From NCBI GenBank assembly GCA_016869765.1, contig VGES01000020.1:1-64000 (forward strand): a DNA stretch of 64,000 nt, written 5' to 3'. Of the stretch, positions 19,521-28,377 are shown in pieces; position 1 is the first letter of the stretch, and each line of letters opens with the position of its first letter. The notes beneath the pieces are model-generated. The model was not told the DNA's origin. It ran no database searches and was given only the letters and a program-made list of their open reading frames with translations. Source of the stretch: Alphaproteobacteria bacterium. GTDB lineage: Bacteria > Pseudomonadota > Alphaproteobacteria > SHVP01. Position numbers and translations under genes: made by a program.

Positions 19521-20633
19521 CTATTTCCGGATCACGAAGATGTCGTGGCGACCGCGGGGGACACCATCGGTGGTGGTTGCGCCGGGCTTGGACTCCTGGA
19601 GCTTGCCGAAGGTCCCGACGTGCACGTGGCGATAGCCGATGCGCTTGAAGATCGCAGCATAGTCGGCATGGGCACACGCGGCCATGAAGGGCTCGTTGTT
19701 GAGGAAACAATTGGCATCCTGCACGGCGGTCTGGAACGGGTCGGCCGTCGCTCCCAATTCCATCCCGAGGAACACTCCCCCACGTTTCAGCACACGGTGC
19801 GCCTCACGCAGCAGCGGCTCCGTCGCCGCCGGTGGAATCTCGTGCAGCATGAAGCAGAAGAACACGACGTCGAAGTGATCGTCGGGATAGTCGAGGTGTT
19901 CGAGATCCTGCTGCGACAGCAGGACCTTGACCCCGTGAGCGCGGGCCTTGGCGTAAGCGTACTTGAGGCAGGGCGCACTCAGGTCGACGCCATGCACCTC
20001 CGATTCGGGATGGCTTTCGAGCCAAGTCAACGCGCCGTCGCCATGGCCGATTCCCCAATCGAGCACGCGACCGGTGGCCGCGTCGGGCGGCAGGTAGGAG
20101 AAGATCAGGCGGTAGATGTCGTTGGGATCGCTGTGGGCCGCGATCGTCGTGCGCCGCGCCAAGTCGTAGGCCAACCCATCGAGGGGATGCTGCCAGACGC
20201 CGCCGGGATGCTGATGAAAGTCGACGAGGGAGAAATAGTCCGGAATGCGGAGCGCGGGATCGAGGCGAAGCTCACCCCGTCGGATCCCCTCGGCCGCGAT
20301 TGCCTCGAGCTTGGGCGCCAGACGTTCGGTTTCGCGCCGCGCGGCGGCCACCACGCCCCAATCGGGGTTGTTGTACTTGAGCTGCTGGCTGTTGCGAAAC
20401 AGCCAGGCATAGAGTTGATACTCGGGAAGATCGTCGAGAATGGCATTGGCCCCCGCCACACTCGACGGGCGGCGCTCGCCCCCGACCGCGCGCTCGTAGG
20501 CGCGGTAGAGATCGGGATAGAGATCGCTCTCGGCATAGACCTTGGCCTGGCGCAGGAACGTGTGAAACGCGTGGAACGAGCGGGTTTCCTCGATACCGAC
20601 CAGGTCGACTGGCTGATTGCTGCGATTGCCCAT
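19521..20633 (-). CDS. Class I SAM-dependent methyltransferase with N-terminal extension
   Basis: [19 protein letters not shown] motif, [15 protein letters not shown]; start probably at [11 protein letters not shown]. Confidence 0.85.
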   Translation of the reverse strand: MGNRSNQPVDLVGIEETRSFHAFHTFLRQAKVYAESDLYPDLYRAYERAVGGERRPSSVAGANAILDDLPEYQLYAWLFRNSQQLKYNNPDWGVVAAARRETERLAPKLEAIAAEGIRRGELRLDPALRIPDYFSLVDFHQHPGGVWQHPLDGLAYDLARRTTIAAHSDPNDIYRLIFSYLPPDAATGRVLDWGIGHGDGALTWLESHPESEVHGVDLSAPCLKYAYAKARAHGVKVLLSQQDLEHLDYPDDHFDVVFFCFMLHEIPPAATEPLLREAHRVLKRGGVFLGMELGATADPFQTAVQDANCFLNNEPFMAACAHADYAAIFKRIGYRHVHVGTFGKLQESKPGATTTDGVPRGRHDIFVIRK

Positions 20634-20672
20634 GTGATCCCCTGGAAGACGACAGCTTAGCACGCCCAGCGG

Positions 20673-21377
20673 TCAGCGGGCGGCGAGCGCGAGAAGTTCC
20701 TTGGCCTGGCGCGGCCCGATCCCGGCGTCTTCGTGTTTGAAGAACACATAGGTGTCGGTCCACGACTGGCCGGCGATCCGCTTCAACCACGCCCGCAGAG
20801 TCGGTTTGGGATAACGCGGCTGACGCAGGCGCAGGTAGCCCCAGGAGGCTGTTGCGACGAACGGCGATGCCTGTTCGTCTTTTTCGACATCGTTGATGCA
20901 GAGCGCAACTCCGTGTTCGCGCAAACGATTGAAGACGTCATCGGTGAACCAGGATTCGTGACGGAACTCGAACGTGACGCGCCGGTCCTTGGGCAGGATT
21001 GCCAGGAATGCCTCGAGGCGTTCGAGGTCCTTGCGCTGGAATGGCGGCAACTGGAACAGCACGGGCCCCAAGCGATCGCCCAAGGCTTCGAGGCTCTTGA
21101 ATAGAAACGACGTCGGTTGCTCGGCGTCCTTGAGGCGCTTGAGGTGCGTGATCTGGCGCGAGGCCTTGATAACGAAACGAAAGCTCTCGGGCGTTCGCTG
21201 GGCCCAGCCTTCCAGCGTCTTGGTGTTGGGAATCCGGTAGAACGAGTTGTTGATCTCGACCGCCGGGACGTGACGCGCGTAGTAGTCGAGGAAGTCGGCT
21301 TCCTTGAGCGTCTCGGGATAGAACGATCCTCGCCACTCCTTGTAGGCGAACCCGCTCGCGCCGGCGTACAGGGTCAT
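20673..21377 (-). CDS. DUF72 family protein
   Basis: YAGASGFAYKEWRGSFYPETLKEADFLDYYARHVPAVEINNSFYRIP. Confidence 0.92.
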   Translation of the reverse strand: MTLYAGASGFAYKEWRGSFYPETLKEADFLDYYARHVPAVEINNSFYRIPNTKTLEGWAQRTPESFRFVIKASRQITHLKRLKDAEQPTSFLFKSLEALGDRLGPVLFQLPPFQRKDLERLEAFLAILPKDRRVTFEFRHESWFTDDVFNRLREHGVALCINDVEKDEQASPFVATASWGYLRLRQPRYPKPTLRAWLKRIAGQSWTDTYVFFKHEDAGIGPRQAKELLALAAR

Positions 21378-21401
21378 CGCAGGCCTTCGAGCATGCGAAC
21401 C

Positions 21402-21863
21402 CTATCGCGCTATCTGGCGTCGCATGTCCGACGCCGACGCTCGAACCGGCGCTTCGCCGAACGCCCGTTGGACGGCACGACGATAGCGGGCCGCAAGAGC
21501 GAGCTGGTCCAACACCGCCGGCCCCACCAGGCGCCATTCCTTGTGCTCATCGCTCAGCGCGGGCGCGAGTGCCGTCGTTTCGGCACACAGGTACACCAGG
21601 ACCAGCGTGTTCGGCTTGTCGCTGCGAACACGGACCCAACTGTCGACCAGGCGCATAGGCTCGATCGCAAGGCCGATCTCCTCGCGCGCCTCTCGGATCA
21701 GGCATTTTTCGACCGCCTCGCCGGCGTGAATTTTCCCGCCCGGCAGATCCCAGCGATCGCGCCGGTTCCTGAGCAGCAGCACTTGCCCGCGGTGGGGAAC
21801 AATGCCCTTGACGGCGACCGGGAACACCGCGGTCCCTCGGCCCGGCATTAGCAACTGCGCCAT
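21402..21863 (-). CDS. NUDIX hydrolase
   Basis: GGKIHAGEAVEKCLIREAREEIGL Nudix box. Confidence 0.92.
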   Translation of the reverse strand: MAQLLMPGRGTAVFPVAVKGIVPHRGQVLLLRNRRDRWDLPGGKIHAGEAVEKCLIREAREEIGLAIEPMRLVDSWVRVRSDKPNTLVLVYLCAETTALAPALSDEHKEWRLVGPAVLDQLALAARYRRAVQRAFGEAPVRASASDMRRQIAR

Positions 21864-21933
21864 GGACTCCCAACCCCGGTGGTCGCCCGCTCTCTCCGCA
21901 CAATATCCGGAAAAGCCCAAGTCACACTAGGGG

Positions 21934-22332
21934 CTAACGGGCGAGGATGCGACCGTCGAGTTGATAGCGTTCCCGATCATCCTCGATCTCGAGGACCCAG
22001 AGATCGCGGTCGCGTTTGATCTCCCGCGCGAGGTAGTCCTCCGCGTCGATCTCGGACAGCTCGGTCGCGTCGCTGATCGCCATCCAGTTCATCGAGCCAT
22101 CGAGGTCGGACACCCGTCGCAGCACGAGGCAGCGATCGCGCCCGCGCGCGAGCTTGAGTACCACGCCGCCGGCGTCGGGATCGCCGCGATGCCGGATCGC
22201 CACGGGGATCGCGTGTCGGTCGCACATTCGGACCTGTGCCTGGACCCAAATCCCGCTCTTCAGGCGCGCTTCCATCGGCGCACCGTGCGCCAAACCGGCG
22301 AACTTGAAAAGGGCCCTGGCGCCGTTCGACAT
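21934..22332 (-). CDS. DUF1491 family protein
   Basis: MEARLKSGIWVQAQVRMCD...RRGDPDAGGVVLKL; true start may be at MEARLKS. Confidence 0.8.
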   Translation of the reverse strand: MSNGARALFKFAGLAHGAPMEARLKSGIWVQAQVRMCDRHAIPVAIRHRGDPDAGGVVLKLARGRDRCLVLRRVSDLDGSMNWMAISDATELSEIDAEDYLAREIKRDRDLWVLEIEDDRERYQLDGRILAR

Positions 22333-22372
22333 GCGTGAGTGCTACGCTCGGGTTCGGGCAAACCACAGGGAG

Positions 22373-23125
22373 ATGGTCATGTCGTTCACGGGCAAGGTTT
22401 GTATCGTCGCGGGCGCGAGCCGCGGCATCGGACGGGTCGCCGCCGAGACCCTGGCACGCGCCGGGGCCCACGTCGTCGTTTCCTCCCGGGACGCTGCGGC
22501 GTGCGAAGCGGTTGCCGCAGGTATTCGCCAGACTGGCGGTCAGGCGACGGCCGTCGCCGCCGACGTCACCCGGGCGAGCGACATGCAGACGCTGGTCGAT
22601 CGGGTGGTTCAGCGGCACGGGCGACTCGACCTTGCGTTCCACAACGCCGGAAACCTGTTCGGCATGAGTCCGCTCCACGAGACGGCTGTGAAACGCTTCG
22701 AGGACACGATTGCCGTCAATCTGCACGGACCGTTCTACGGCCTGCACGCTTACCTCCCGGCGATGATCAAGGGCGGCGGCGGCGCAATCGTGGTCACGAC
22801 CGCCGGGTCGGGCCTGCGGCCACGGGCGAGCCTGGCCGACACCAGCGCATCGAAATGGGGCGCCAACGGCCTGTGCCAGGCGGCTGCCCTCGAGGTTGCC
22901 AAGCACAACGTTCGCATCAACGTCGTGGCCCCGGGGTTCATTGCGACCGAGTCCTGGATGGCGCTGCTCGGCGCCAACGCCAAACCGCTCGCGGCTCGCG
23001 TTCCCTTAGGCCGCCTGGGCGAAGCGAGCGACGTGGCCGACGTCGTGATGTGGCTTCTCGGCGACGGAGCGCGCTATGTCACCGGCGCCGTCATCCCGGT
23101 CGACGGCGGCCTCGTGCTGGTGTGA
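22373..23125 (+). CDS. SDR family oxidoreductase
   Basis: GASRGIGR, HNAG, C-terminal YVTGAVIPVDGGLVLV. Confidence 0.9.
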   Translation: MVMSFTGKVCIVAGASRGIGRVAAETLARAGAHVVVSSRDAAACEAVAAGIRQTGGQATAVAADVTRASDMQTLVDRVVQRHGRLDLAFHNAGNLFGMSPLHETAVKRFEDTIAVNLHGPFYGLHAYLPAMIKGGGGAIVVTTAGSGLRPRASLADTSASKWGANGLCQAAALEVAKHNVRINVVAPGFIATESWMALLGANAKPLAARVPLGRLGEASDVADVVMWLLGDGARYVTGAVIPVDGGLVLV

Positions 23126-23128
23126 GCA

Positions 23129-23836
23129 CTAGGCCGCGATCCAGCGCAGCGCGTCGTGCGGGCCGATCAGCGGCAGTTCGCGGTGGCGCGCGTAGAGGTC
23201 CTTGAACTTGAGCGCTTGGAGTGCGGCGAAGCGATCGGCGTAACGCCAATCCTGCCGGATCTTGCGCGCGACGCCGACGCCATGGTCGATCTCGACCAAT
23301 TTGAACTCGATTCCATCGCTCGATGCGAGTTCGAAGGCGGTCTTCCACACATCGCCCGTCCACTCGCCTTGCAGCGCCGGGACGTTGGCCGACCGCCAAT
23401 CCCGTGGCAAGAAATCGTGGAACAGCACGAAACCACCGACCTCGCAGACGTCGATGGCATGGACCGCGTCGCGACGACACTGGGCGAACTCGTGCAGGCC
23501 GTCGACGAAAACGACATCGAAGCGCCTGTCGTTGGCGGCAAAGAATGCGTCGCTCGTCATGCGATGGGTCCCGCCGCGCGCCGGGTCGACGCCGATCTTG
23601 TCGAGTGCCAGGATCGAGTCGAAGCAGGCGTTGCCGGCGCAGCCGATTTCGAGATAGCGGGCGGTCGCGCCACCACGCCGGGCGAGCGCCGCATTGATCA
23701 GGCTGACGCGGTTGTAGCGGATGTCCTCCCAGCGATAGTCGAGTCGGTGGGGAAACGCGTTGTCCGCGTACGGACGATCGCGGCGTTCCTGCCGGCGCCG
23801 GCGGCGGTAATCCCTGATCGATCGCAATGACACCAT
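23129..23836 (-). CDS. Class I SAM-dependent methyltransferase
   Basis: RYLEIGCAGNACFD, FDVVFVDGLHEFAQCRRD. Confidence 0.75.
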   Translation of the reverse strand: MVSLRSIRDYRRRRRQERRDRPYADNAFPHRLDYRWEDIRYNRVSLINAALARRGGATARYLEIGCAGNACFDSILALDKIGVDPARGGTHRMTSDAFFAANDRRFDVVFVDGLHEFAQCRRDAVHAIDVCEVGGFVLFHDFLPRDWRSANVPALQGEWTGDVWKTAFELASSDGIEFKLVEIDHGVGVARKIRQDWRYADRFAALQALKFKDLYARHRELPLIGPHDALRWIAA

Positions 23837-23890
23837 GTCGGGGCCGCATCATCTTGATCCTGGCAACGTTCGTCCAGCCCAGGGGAACCG

Positions 23891-24058
23891 ATGATCCGAC
23901 GAGAGGGTCGAGTGTACGTCGTCCGCAGCGAGTCCGGCCGAAACCTCGGCCGCTACCGGACCCGGGCCGAGGCCGAGCAACGGCTCCGCCAGGTCGAGTT
24001 CTTCAAGCACCGGACAAAACGCAAGGATCGACCCAGTCGACGTAGGTCGCGGCCGTAA
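23891..24058 (+). CDS. Small basic conserved hypothetical protein (55 aa)
   Basis: MIRREGRVYVVRSESGRNLGRYRTRAEAEQRLRQVEFFKHRTKRKDRPSRRRSRP; below the size cutoff of the supplied ORF track. Confidence 0.7.
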   Translation: MIRREGRVYVVRSESGRNLGRYRTRAEAEQRLRQVEFFKHRTKRKDRPSRRRSRP

Positions 24059-24140
24059 GAACTCGCGGCATCTTCCTTGCGCTGACCTAGATCAACGGAG
24101 GACGCGACCAGCGGACCTATCTCCCACAAAGGGGGGTTCG

Positions 24141-24600
24141 ATGCGAATTCCGAGCGTGATTTCCGTGCTGGGCGTTGGGTTGACGCTGCTCGCCGCCGAC
24201 CTGGCGATGGCCCAGGGGCCCCATAGCCCGCCCCCAGGTCCGACCCAGCGATCGCCCGAACGCCCTCCAACGGTGATCACTCCGCTTGCCCGGGTCGCAC
24301 CTCCACCACCGCGAGTGCAGGATGCACCACCCCAACGGCCCGCCGGCCCGGTGGTCGTGGCCCCACCCTCAGGGCCAAAGATCGTGGTCGAGGGCCTCAG
24401 CCCCGCGGAGCGTGAGGCTCTAGATCGCGATATACAGCGATACGCCGAGGAGGTCGGACGCGACTTCAAGGCCGACAAAAAGTTGAAGTTGTCCGTCCTG
24501 GAATCGAAACCCAGTCGCGGAGGTTTCCTGGTGACACGCGAGTATGACGACTACAACTCGCTTCTGTCCGACGGACGGCCACGCTTCCGCTGGTCGATCA
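24141..24600 (+). CDS. Secreted Pro-rich hypothetical protein, 3' end disrupted or fused
   Basis: Signal peptide MRIPSVISVLGVGLTLLAADLAMAQ followed by a Pro-rich region; the open frame runs without a stop into an unrelated CbtA-like tail. Confidence 0.55.
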
Positions 24601-24664
24601 CGCGACCTGGGTGCCCGCCGAGACCATCAGTCCGAAGCCGACGGTCCCGACGACGACGGGCACG

Positions 24665-24845
24665 AGGCCTGCCACATCTCGTCGGTGCGCCACGTCCGGC
24701 CGAGGCGTCAGGACCGGTGCCGGCCGAGCTGGCCCGGCAGTTCATCGCCGCCTCGTTGCTCGCCAGCGCCGTCTTCTGGCTGGTACTCGGCGGGGCCAGC
24801 GGCTGGCTCTACGGCTGCAGGGTGCTTGATAATGTAACACTATAA
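24665..24845 (+). pseudogene. C-terminal fragment of a CbtA-like cobalt transporter subunit
   Basis: GLPHLVGAPRPAEASGPVPAELARQFIAASLLASAVFWLVLGGASGWLYG resembles the CbtA C-terminus; no upstream TM helices in any frame. Confidence 0.6.
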
Positions 24846-24849
24846 CATT
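24831..24849. promoter_or_regulatory. Zur-box-like palindrome upstream of porin
   Basis: AATGTAACACTATAACATT matches 16/19 positions of AATGTTATAATATAACATT, my recollection of the Zur consensus. Confidence 0.55.
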
Positions 24850-24882
24850 AAAGAGTTAGCCTTTGCTTGTTGGGAGAGTTGC

Positions 24883-26388
24883 ATGCATTCGATCCGCGCT
24901 GGCCTGCCTGCCGCCGCCCTGGCCCTGTTCGCCCTCGCCGTGCCGGCGCAGGCCGAAGAGGACAACCAGCGCGGCGTCAAATACGAGGTCGGCAACCTCT
25001 CGCTGAATCTCATGGTCGACGCGGCGCTAGGCTTCTATCACGTGAAAAATAGCAATTTCGGCCTGGGCACCACCAGCCTCGATGCCAACGGTGCCCGTAA
25101 GGGCACGCGCCGCTGGGGCGAGTTCTTCCTCAAGCCCTCGCTGGGGGTGGATTACGACCTCCAGGGTACGGGCGTCGCCTACGGCCTGTTCAGCGTCATC
25201 GGCGCGGGAACGCGCGGCGATGGCGACGCGGCCAATCCCTCGGCAACCGCGGGACGGCCGGAACGGCTCCTCGTCGAGGATGCCGCCATCGGCTGGAAGT
25301 CGGGCGACGTCTTCGCCAGCCTGGGTGAGAACGCCATCGACCTGTCGGCCGGTCGCCAGTCGCTGCGCGTCGGCGACGGCTTCATGATCCTCGAGGGCAC
25401 CGCCAACGGGGCGCGGCGCGGCGCGTCCGTCCTCGGGCCACGGACGGCGTTCGAGCAGACGGCGGTCGCGCGCCTCAACACTCAGCCTATCCGCGCCGAA
25501 CTGTTCCACGCCCGGGCGGTCGTCGACCAGTCCTTCACCCGGGATAGCGACAACCCGCATTCGGCGTTCGTCGGCGCCAACCTTGAGTGGTTCGAATCAA
25601 GCCACGCGGACCATGGGCGGTCCGAGTACGACGAGCGGCTCTGGTATGTCGGCGTGATGGCCCTGCGCTTCACCGAGGCGGATTCCACCGGCGGCCGGAA
25701 CTTCTCTTTCGCCAACGGCGGCAACGGCTCGGCGCTCGGGGCCAACCGCGACGGGCTCAACGTCTACTCGGTGCGGGTCGGCGGCGCGATCCTGCCGATA
25801 CTGCCGGACTTCGCGCTCTACGGCGAATACGGCGTCCAGCGCAACAGCGAGACGCTGCACAAGGTGCGGGCCGATGCCTGGTACATCGAGCCGCAATACA
25901 GGCTCTCGATGCTGCCCTGGACCCCGCACCTCGGCTACCGCTACGGCCGCTTCAGCGGTGACGGCAATCCCAACGACCAGACCGACAAGTCATGGGATCC
26001 GCTGTTCCCCGGAAACGGACCGCGCGGCCTCGGAACCTGGACCCAGGGCGAGATCTACGGCCGCTATACCGGCCTGGGGAACAGCAACCTCGAAGTCCAC
26101 CAGATCCACCTGAAGGCCGTGCCGATCGAGGACACGCTGCGCCTTGGTGCGATCCTCTACCGCTTCAATTACGACGAAGCGCGGCAGACGGCCAACGTCA
26201 CCAAGAAGGGCATCATGGACGAGGTCAATCTCTACGGCGAATGGGAAACGCCGGTGAAGGGCCTGACCGTCGTGCCGCTGCTCGGCGCCGGCACGGCGCG
26301 CGACGGCCTCAAGCAGTCGCTGGGCACCGCCGGCGTCAACAGCCGCACGGTCTGGCTGGCACAGATCGCCGCGGCGTTCAGCTTCTAG
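24883..26388 (+). CDS. Outer-membrane porin, alginate-export-like beta-barrel
   Basis: Signal peptide MHSIRAGLPAAALALFALAVPAQA; amphipathic strands; IDLSAGRQSLRVGDGFMILEG; C-terminal AAAFSF ends in Phe. Confidence 0.75.
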   Translation: MHSIRAGLPAAALALFALAVPAQAEEDNQRGVKYEVGNLSLNLMVDAALGFYHVKNSNFGLGTTSLDANGARKGTRRWGEFFLKPSLGVDYDLQGTGVAYGLFSVIGAGTRGDGDAANPSATAGRPERLLVEDAAIGWKSGDVFASLGENAIDLSAGRQSLRVGDGFMILEGTANGARRGASVLGPRTAFEQTAVARLNTQPIRAELFHARAVVDQSFTRDSDNPHSAFVGANLEWFESSHADHGRSEYDERLWYVGVMALRFTEADSTGGRNFSFANGGNGSALGANRDGLNVYSVRVGGAILPILPDFALYGEYGVQRNSETLHKVRADAWYIEPQYRLSMLPWTPHLGYRYGRFSGDGNPNDQTDKSWDPLFPGNGPRGLGTWTQGEIYGRYTGLGNSNLEVHQIHLKAVPIEDTLRLGAILYRFNYDEARQTANVTKKGIMDEVNLYGEWETPVKGLTVVPLLGAGTARDGLKQSLGTAGVNSRTVWLAQIAAAFSF

Positions 26389-26464
26389 GGCGGCACGCTT
26401 CCAGCCGCGATACTTCTAGACGGACCGGGAATATGGGAGGCTGGGCCCCTGTAAGAGGGTGGCC

Positions 26465-26706
26465 ATGGACCTTCCCATCACCATCATCGATGCGTTCGCG
26501 GAACGGCTGCTGACCGGGAATCCGGCGGCGGTCTGCCCGCTCGATGCATGGCTACCCGCGGCGACCATGCGGGCCATCGCCGCGGAGATGAACCTGTCGG
26601 AGACCGTGTTCTTCGCGCCGGAGCTCCCTGGCAAGCTCCCGGGGGGGCGAGGCCTTCGGCATCCGCTGGTTCACGCCGACGCGCGAGGTCGAGCTGATCG
26701 GTCATG
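26465..26706 (+). pseudogene. PhzF family isomerase, N-terminal fragment with frameshift
   Basis: MDLPITIIDAFAERLLTGNPAAVCPLDAWL...NLSETVFF, then GEAFGIRWFTPTREVELIGHA in another frame after a 7-G run. Confidence 0.8.
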
Positions 26707-27111
26707 CACCGCAGGGTGGAGGCACGGAAGGTGATTGAAGCTGCCACACTGAGTGCGGCCGATCTGTTGAAGGCAACACCCTACGATCTACGTCACACCA
26801 TGGCGGTTGAAATGCGCAGACAAGGCGTACCCGCGTGGGAAGTCAGCGGAATGCTGGGCCACCGTTCCAGCGGGTATGGCACGACCGAGATTTACGCGAA
26901 GCATGACCCCGGCTACATGGGCAAAGCGGTCGCCGCAATCGACAGCTACTTCGTTGAACTGCAACGGCTGACGAGCCGTCCGCTGGTACTCTCAACCCCG
27001 AGCCTGCGTGCCACTTGCGTAGCAGGCCTAGGCATCGAGGTTGCGGAACTTGGCAGAAAAGTGGTGGGCGCGACAGGGATCGAACCTGTGACCCCTACCA
27101 TGTCAAGGTAG
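26704..27111 (+). pseudogene. Tyrosine recombinase/integrase C-terminal catalytic fragment
   Basis: TPYDLRHTMAVEMRRQGVPAWEVSGMLGHRSSGYGTTEIYAKHDPGYMGKAV; N-terminal and core-binding domains absent; lies beside tRNA-Val. Confidence 0.8.
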
Positions 27112-27136
27112 TGCTCTACCGCTGAGCTACGCGCCC
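27062..27136 (-). tRNA. tRNA-Val (anticodon GAC), CCA encoded
   Basis: Reverse complement GGGCGCGTAGCTCAGCGGTAGAGCACTACCTTGACATGGTAGGGGTCACAGGTTCGATCCCTGTCGCGCCCACCA folds as a cloverleaf; anticodon loop TTGACAT. Confidence 0.95.
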
Positions 27137-27260
27137 GGGACGGGCTTTGCCGTTGCGGGCACTCATATCGTCGGGCCCCTCCGGTGGCAAGCCTCTTGCC
27201 CATCGCACTCACGCATTTTTTCGATCGCTACCTGCGGCTCGCGCCGTTAGGGTTCCGCGC

Positions 27261-28169
27261 ATGGTTCCGCTCTCCGCCTTCGGGCCGAAGCCCTTCGTCG
27301 TGCACAGCCCGACCGAGCCAAAACTTCCCTTCGTCTACGCCTCCCCCCATTCGGGGTCGATCTACCCTGCGGAATTGATCGCCGATTCGCGGCTCGATCC
27401 GAAGACGCTGCGTCGCTCCGAGGACGCCTTCGTCCAGGACCTGTTCGGCGCCGCCCCCGGACTCGGTGCGCCGTTGATCGAAGCGTTGTTCCCGCGGGTC
27501 TTCCTCGATGCCAACCGCGAACCCTATGAACTCGACCAGTCGATGTTTGCCGAAGCGCTGCCGAATTTTGCCAACACGACCTCGGCGCGGGTTTCGTTGG
27601 GTTTGGGCACGATCGCGCGGGTGGTGTCGAACGGATCGGAGATCTATCGCCGGCGTCTGATGGTCGCCGAAGCCGAGGCGCGAATCGAGGGCCTGTATTT
27701 TCCCTATCACACGGCGCTCAAGCAGTTGCTGCTCACCGCGCGAGCGCACTTCGGCGGCGTCGTGCTCGTCGACTGCCATTCGATGCCTTCGACCGGCGGC
27801 CCGATGGACGAGGACTCGGGCCGTGCCCGAGGCGACATGGTGCTCGGCGATCGCTACGGCATGAGCTGTGATCCGCGGGTCGTCGAACTGGCAGAGCGCA
27901 CGCTGCGTCGGATGGGATATCGCGTGACCCGCAACGAGCCCTATGCCGGCGGGTTCGTGACGCAGAATTACGGCCGCCCGCACGAAGGGCTGCACGCGCT
28001 GCAGATCGAGATCAATCGCGCGCTCTACATGGACGAAGTGGGCATCCGGCCCAACGCCGGCTATGCGCGGTTGAAGAACGATGTTGCGGCCCTGATCGCC
28101 GAAATGGGCAAGGTCGACCCGGCCTGGTTGGCGCCGGCCGGCGAGCGCTTCGCCCAGGCCGCGCAATAA
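27261..28169 (+). CDS. N-formylglutamate amidohydrolase family protein
   Basis: YASPHSGSIYPAEL, FLDANREPYELD, DCHSMPSTG, YGRPHEGLHALQIEINRALYMDE. Confidence 0.9.
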   Translation: MVPLSAFGPKPFVVHSPTEPKLPFVYASPHSGSIYPAELIADSRLDPKTLRRSEDAFVQDLFGAAPGLGAPLIEALFPRVFLDANREPYELDQSMFAEALPNFANTTSARVSLGLGTIARVVSNGSEIYRRRLMVAEAEARIEGLYFPYHTALKQLLLTARAHFGGVVLVDCHSMPSTGGPMDEDSGRARGDMVLGDRYGMSCDPRVVELAERTLRRMGYRVTRNEPYAGGFVTQNYGRPHEGLHALQIEINRALYMDEVGIRPNAGYARLKNDVAALIAEMGKVDPAWLAPAGERFAQAAQ

Positions 28170-28185
28170 CGACCCGGCAAAAAAG

Positions 28186-28213
28186 GGGCCCGCCTACGTT
28201 GGCAGGTGGGCCC
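28186..28213 (+). terminator. Putative Rho-independent terminator/hairpin
   Basis: GGGCCCGCCT - loop - AGGTGGGCCC, directly after the CDS, A-run on the 5' side. Confidence 0.65.
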
Positions 28214-28377
28214 GAGTTTAGGGAGGAAATACCCAGATAGGGTATTCGGCACCGCTGGCATGAGGCTAACGGTGCCGCGCACTATATATAGGGCCATTCC
28301 CATATTGAGACCAAGGAATATTTCCCGTTCGCGATGAGTATCTGGCCTCGTGTGACAAAAATAGCACTATCAATGAC

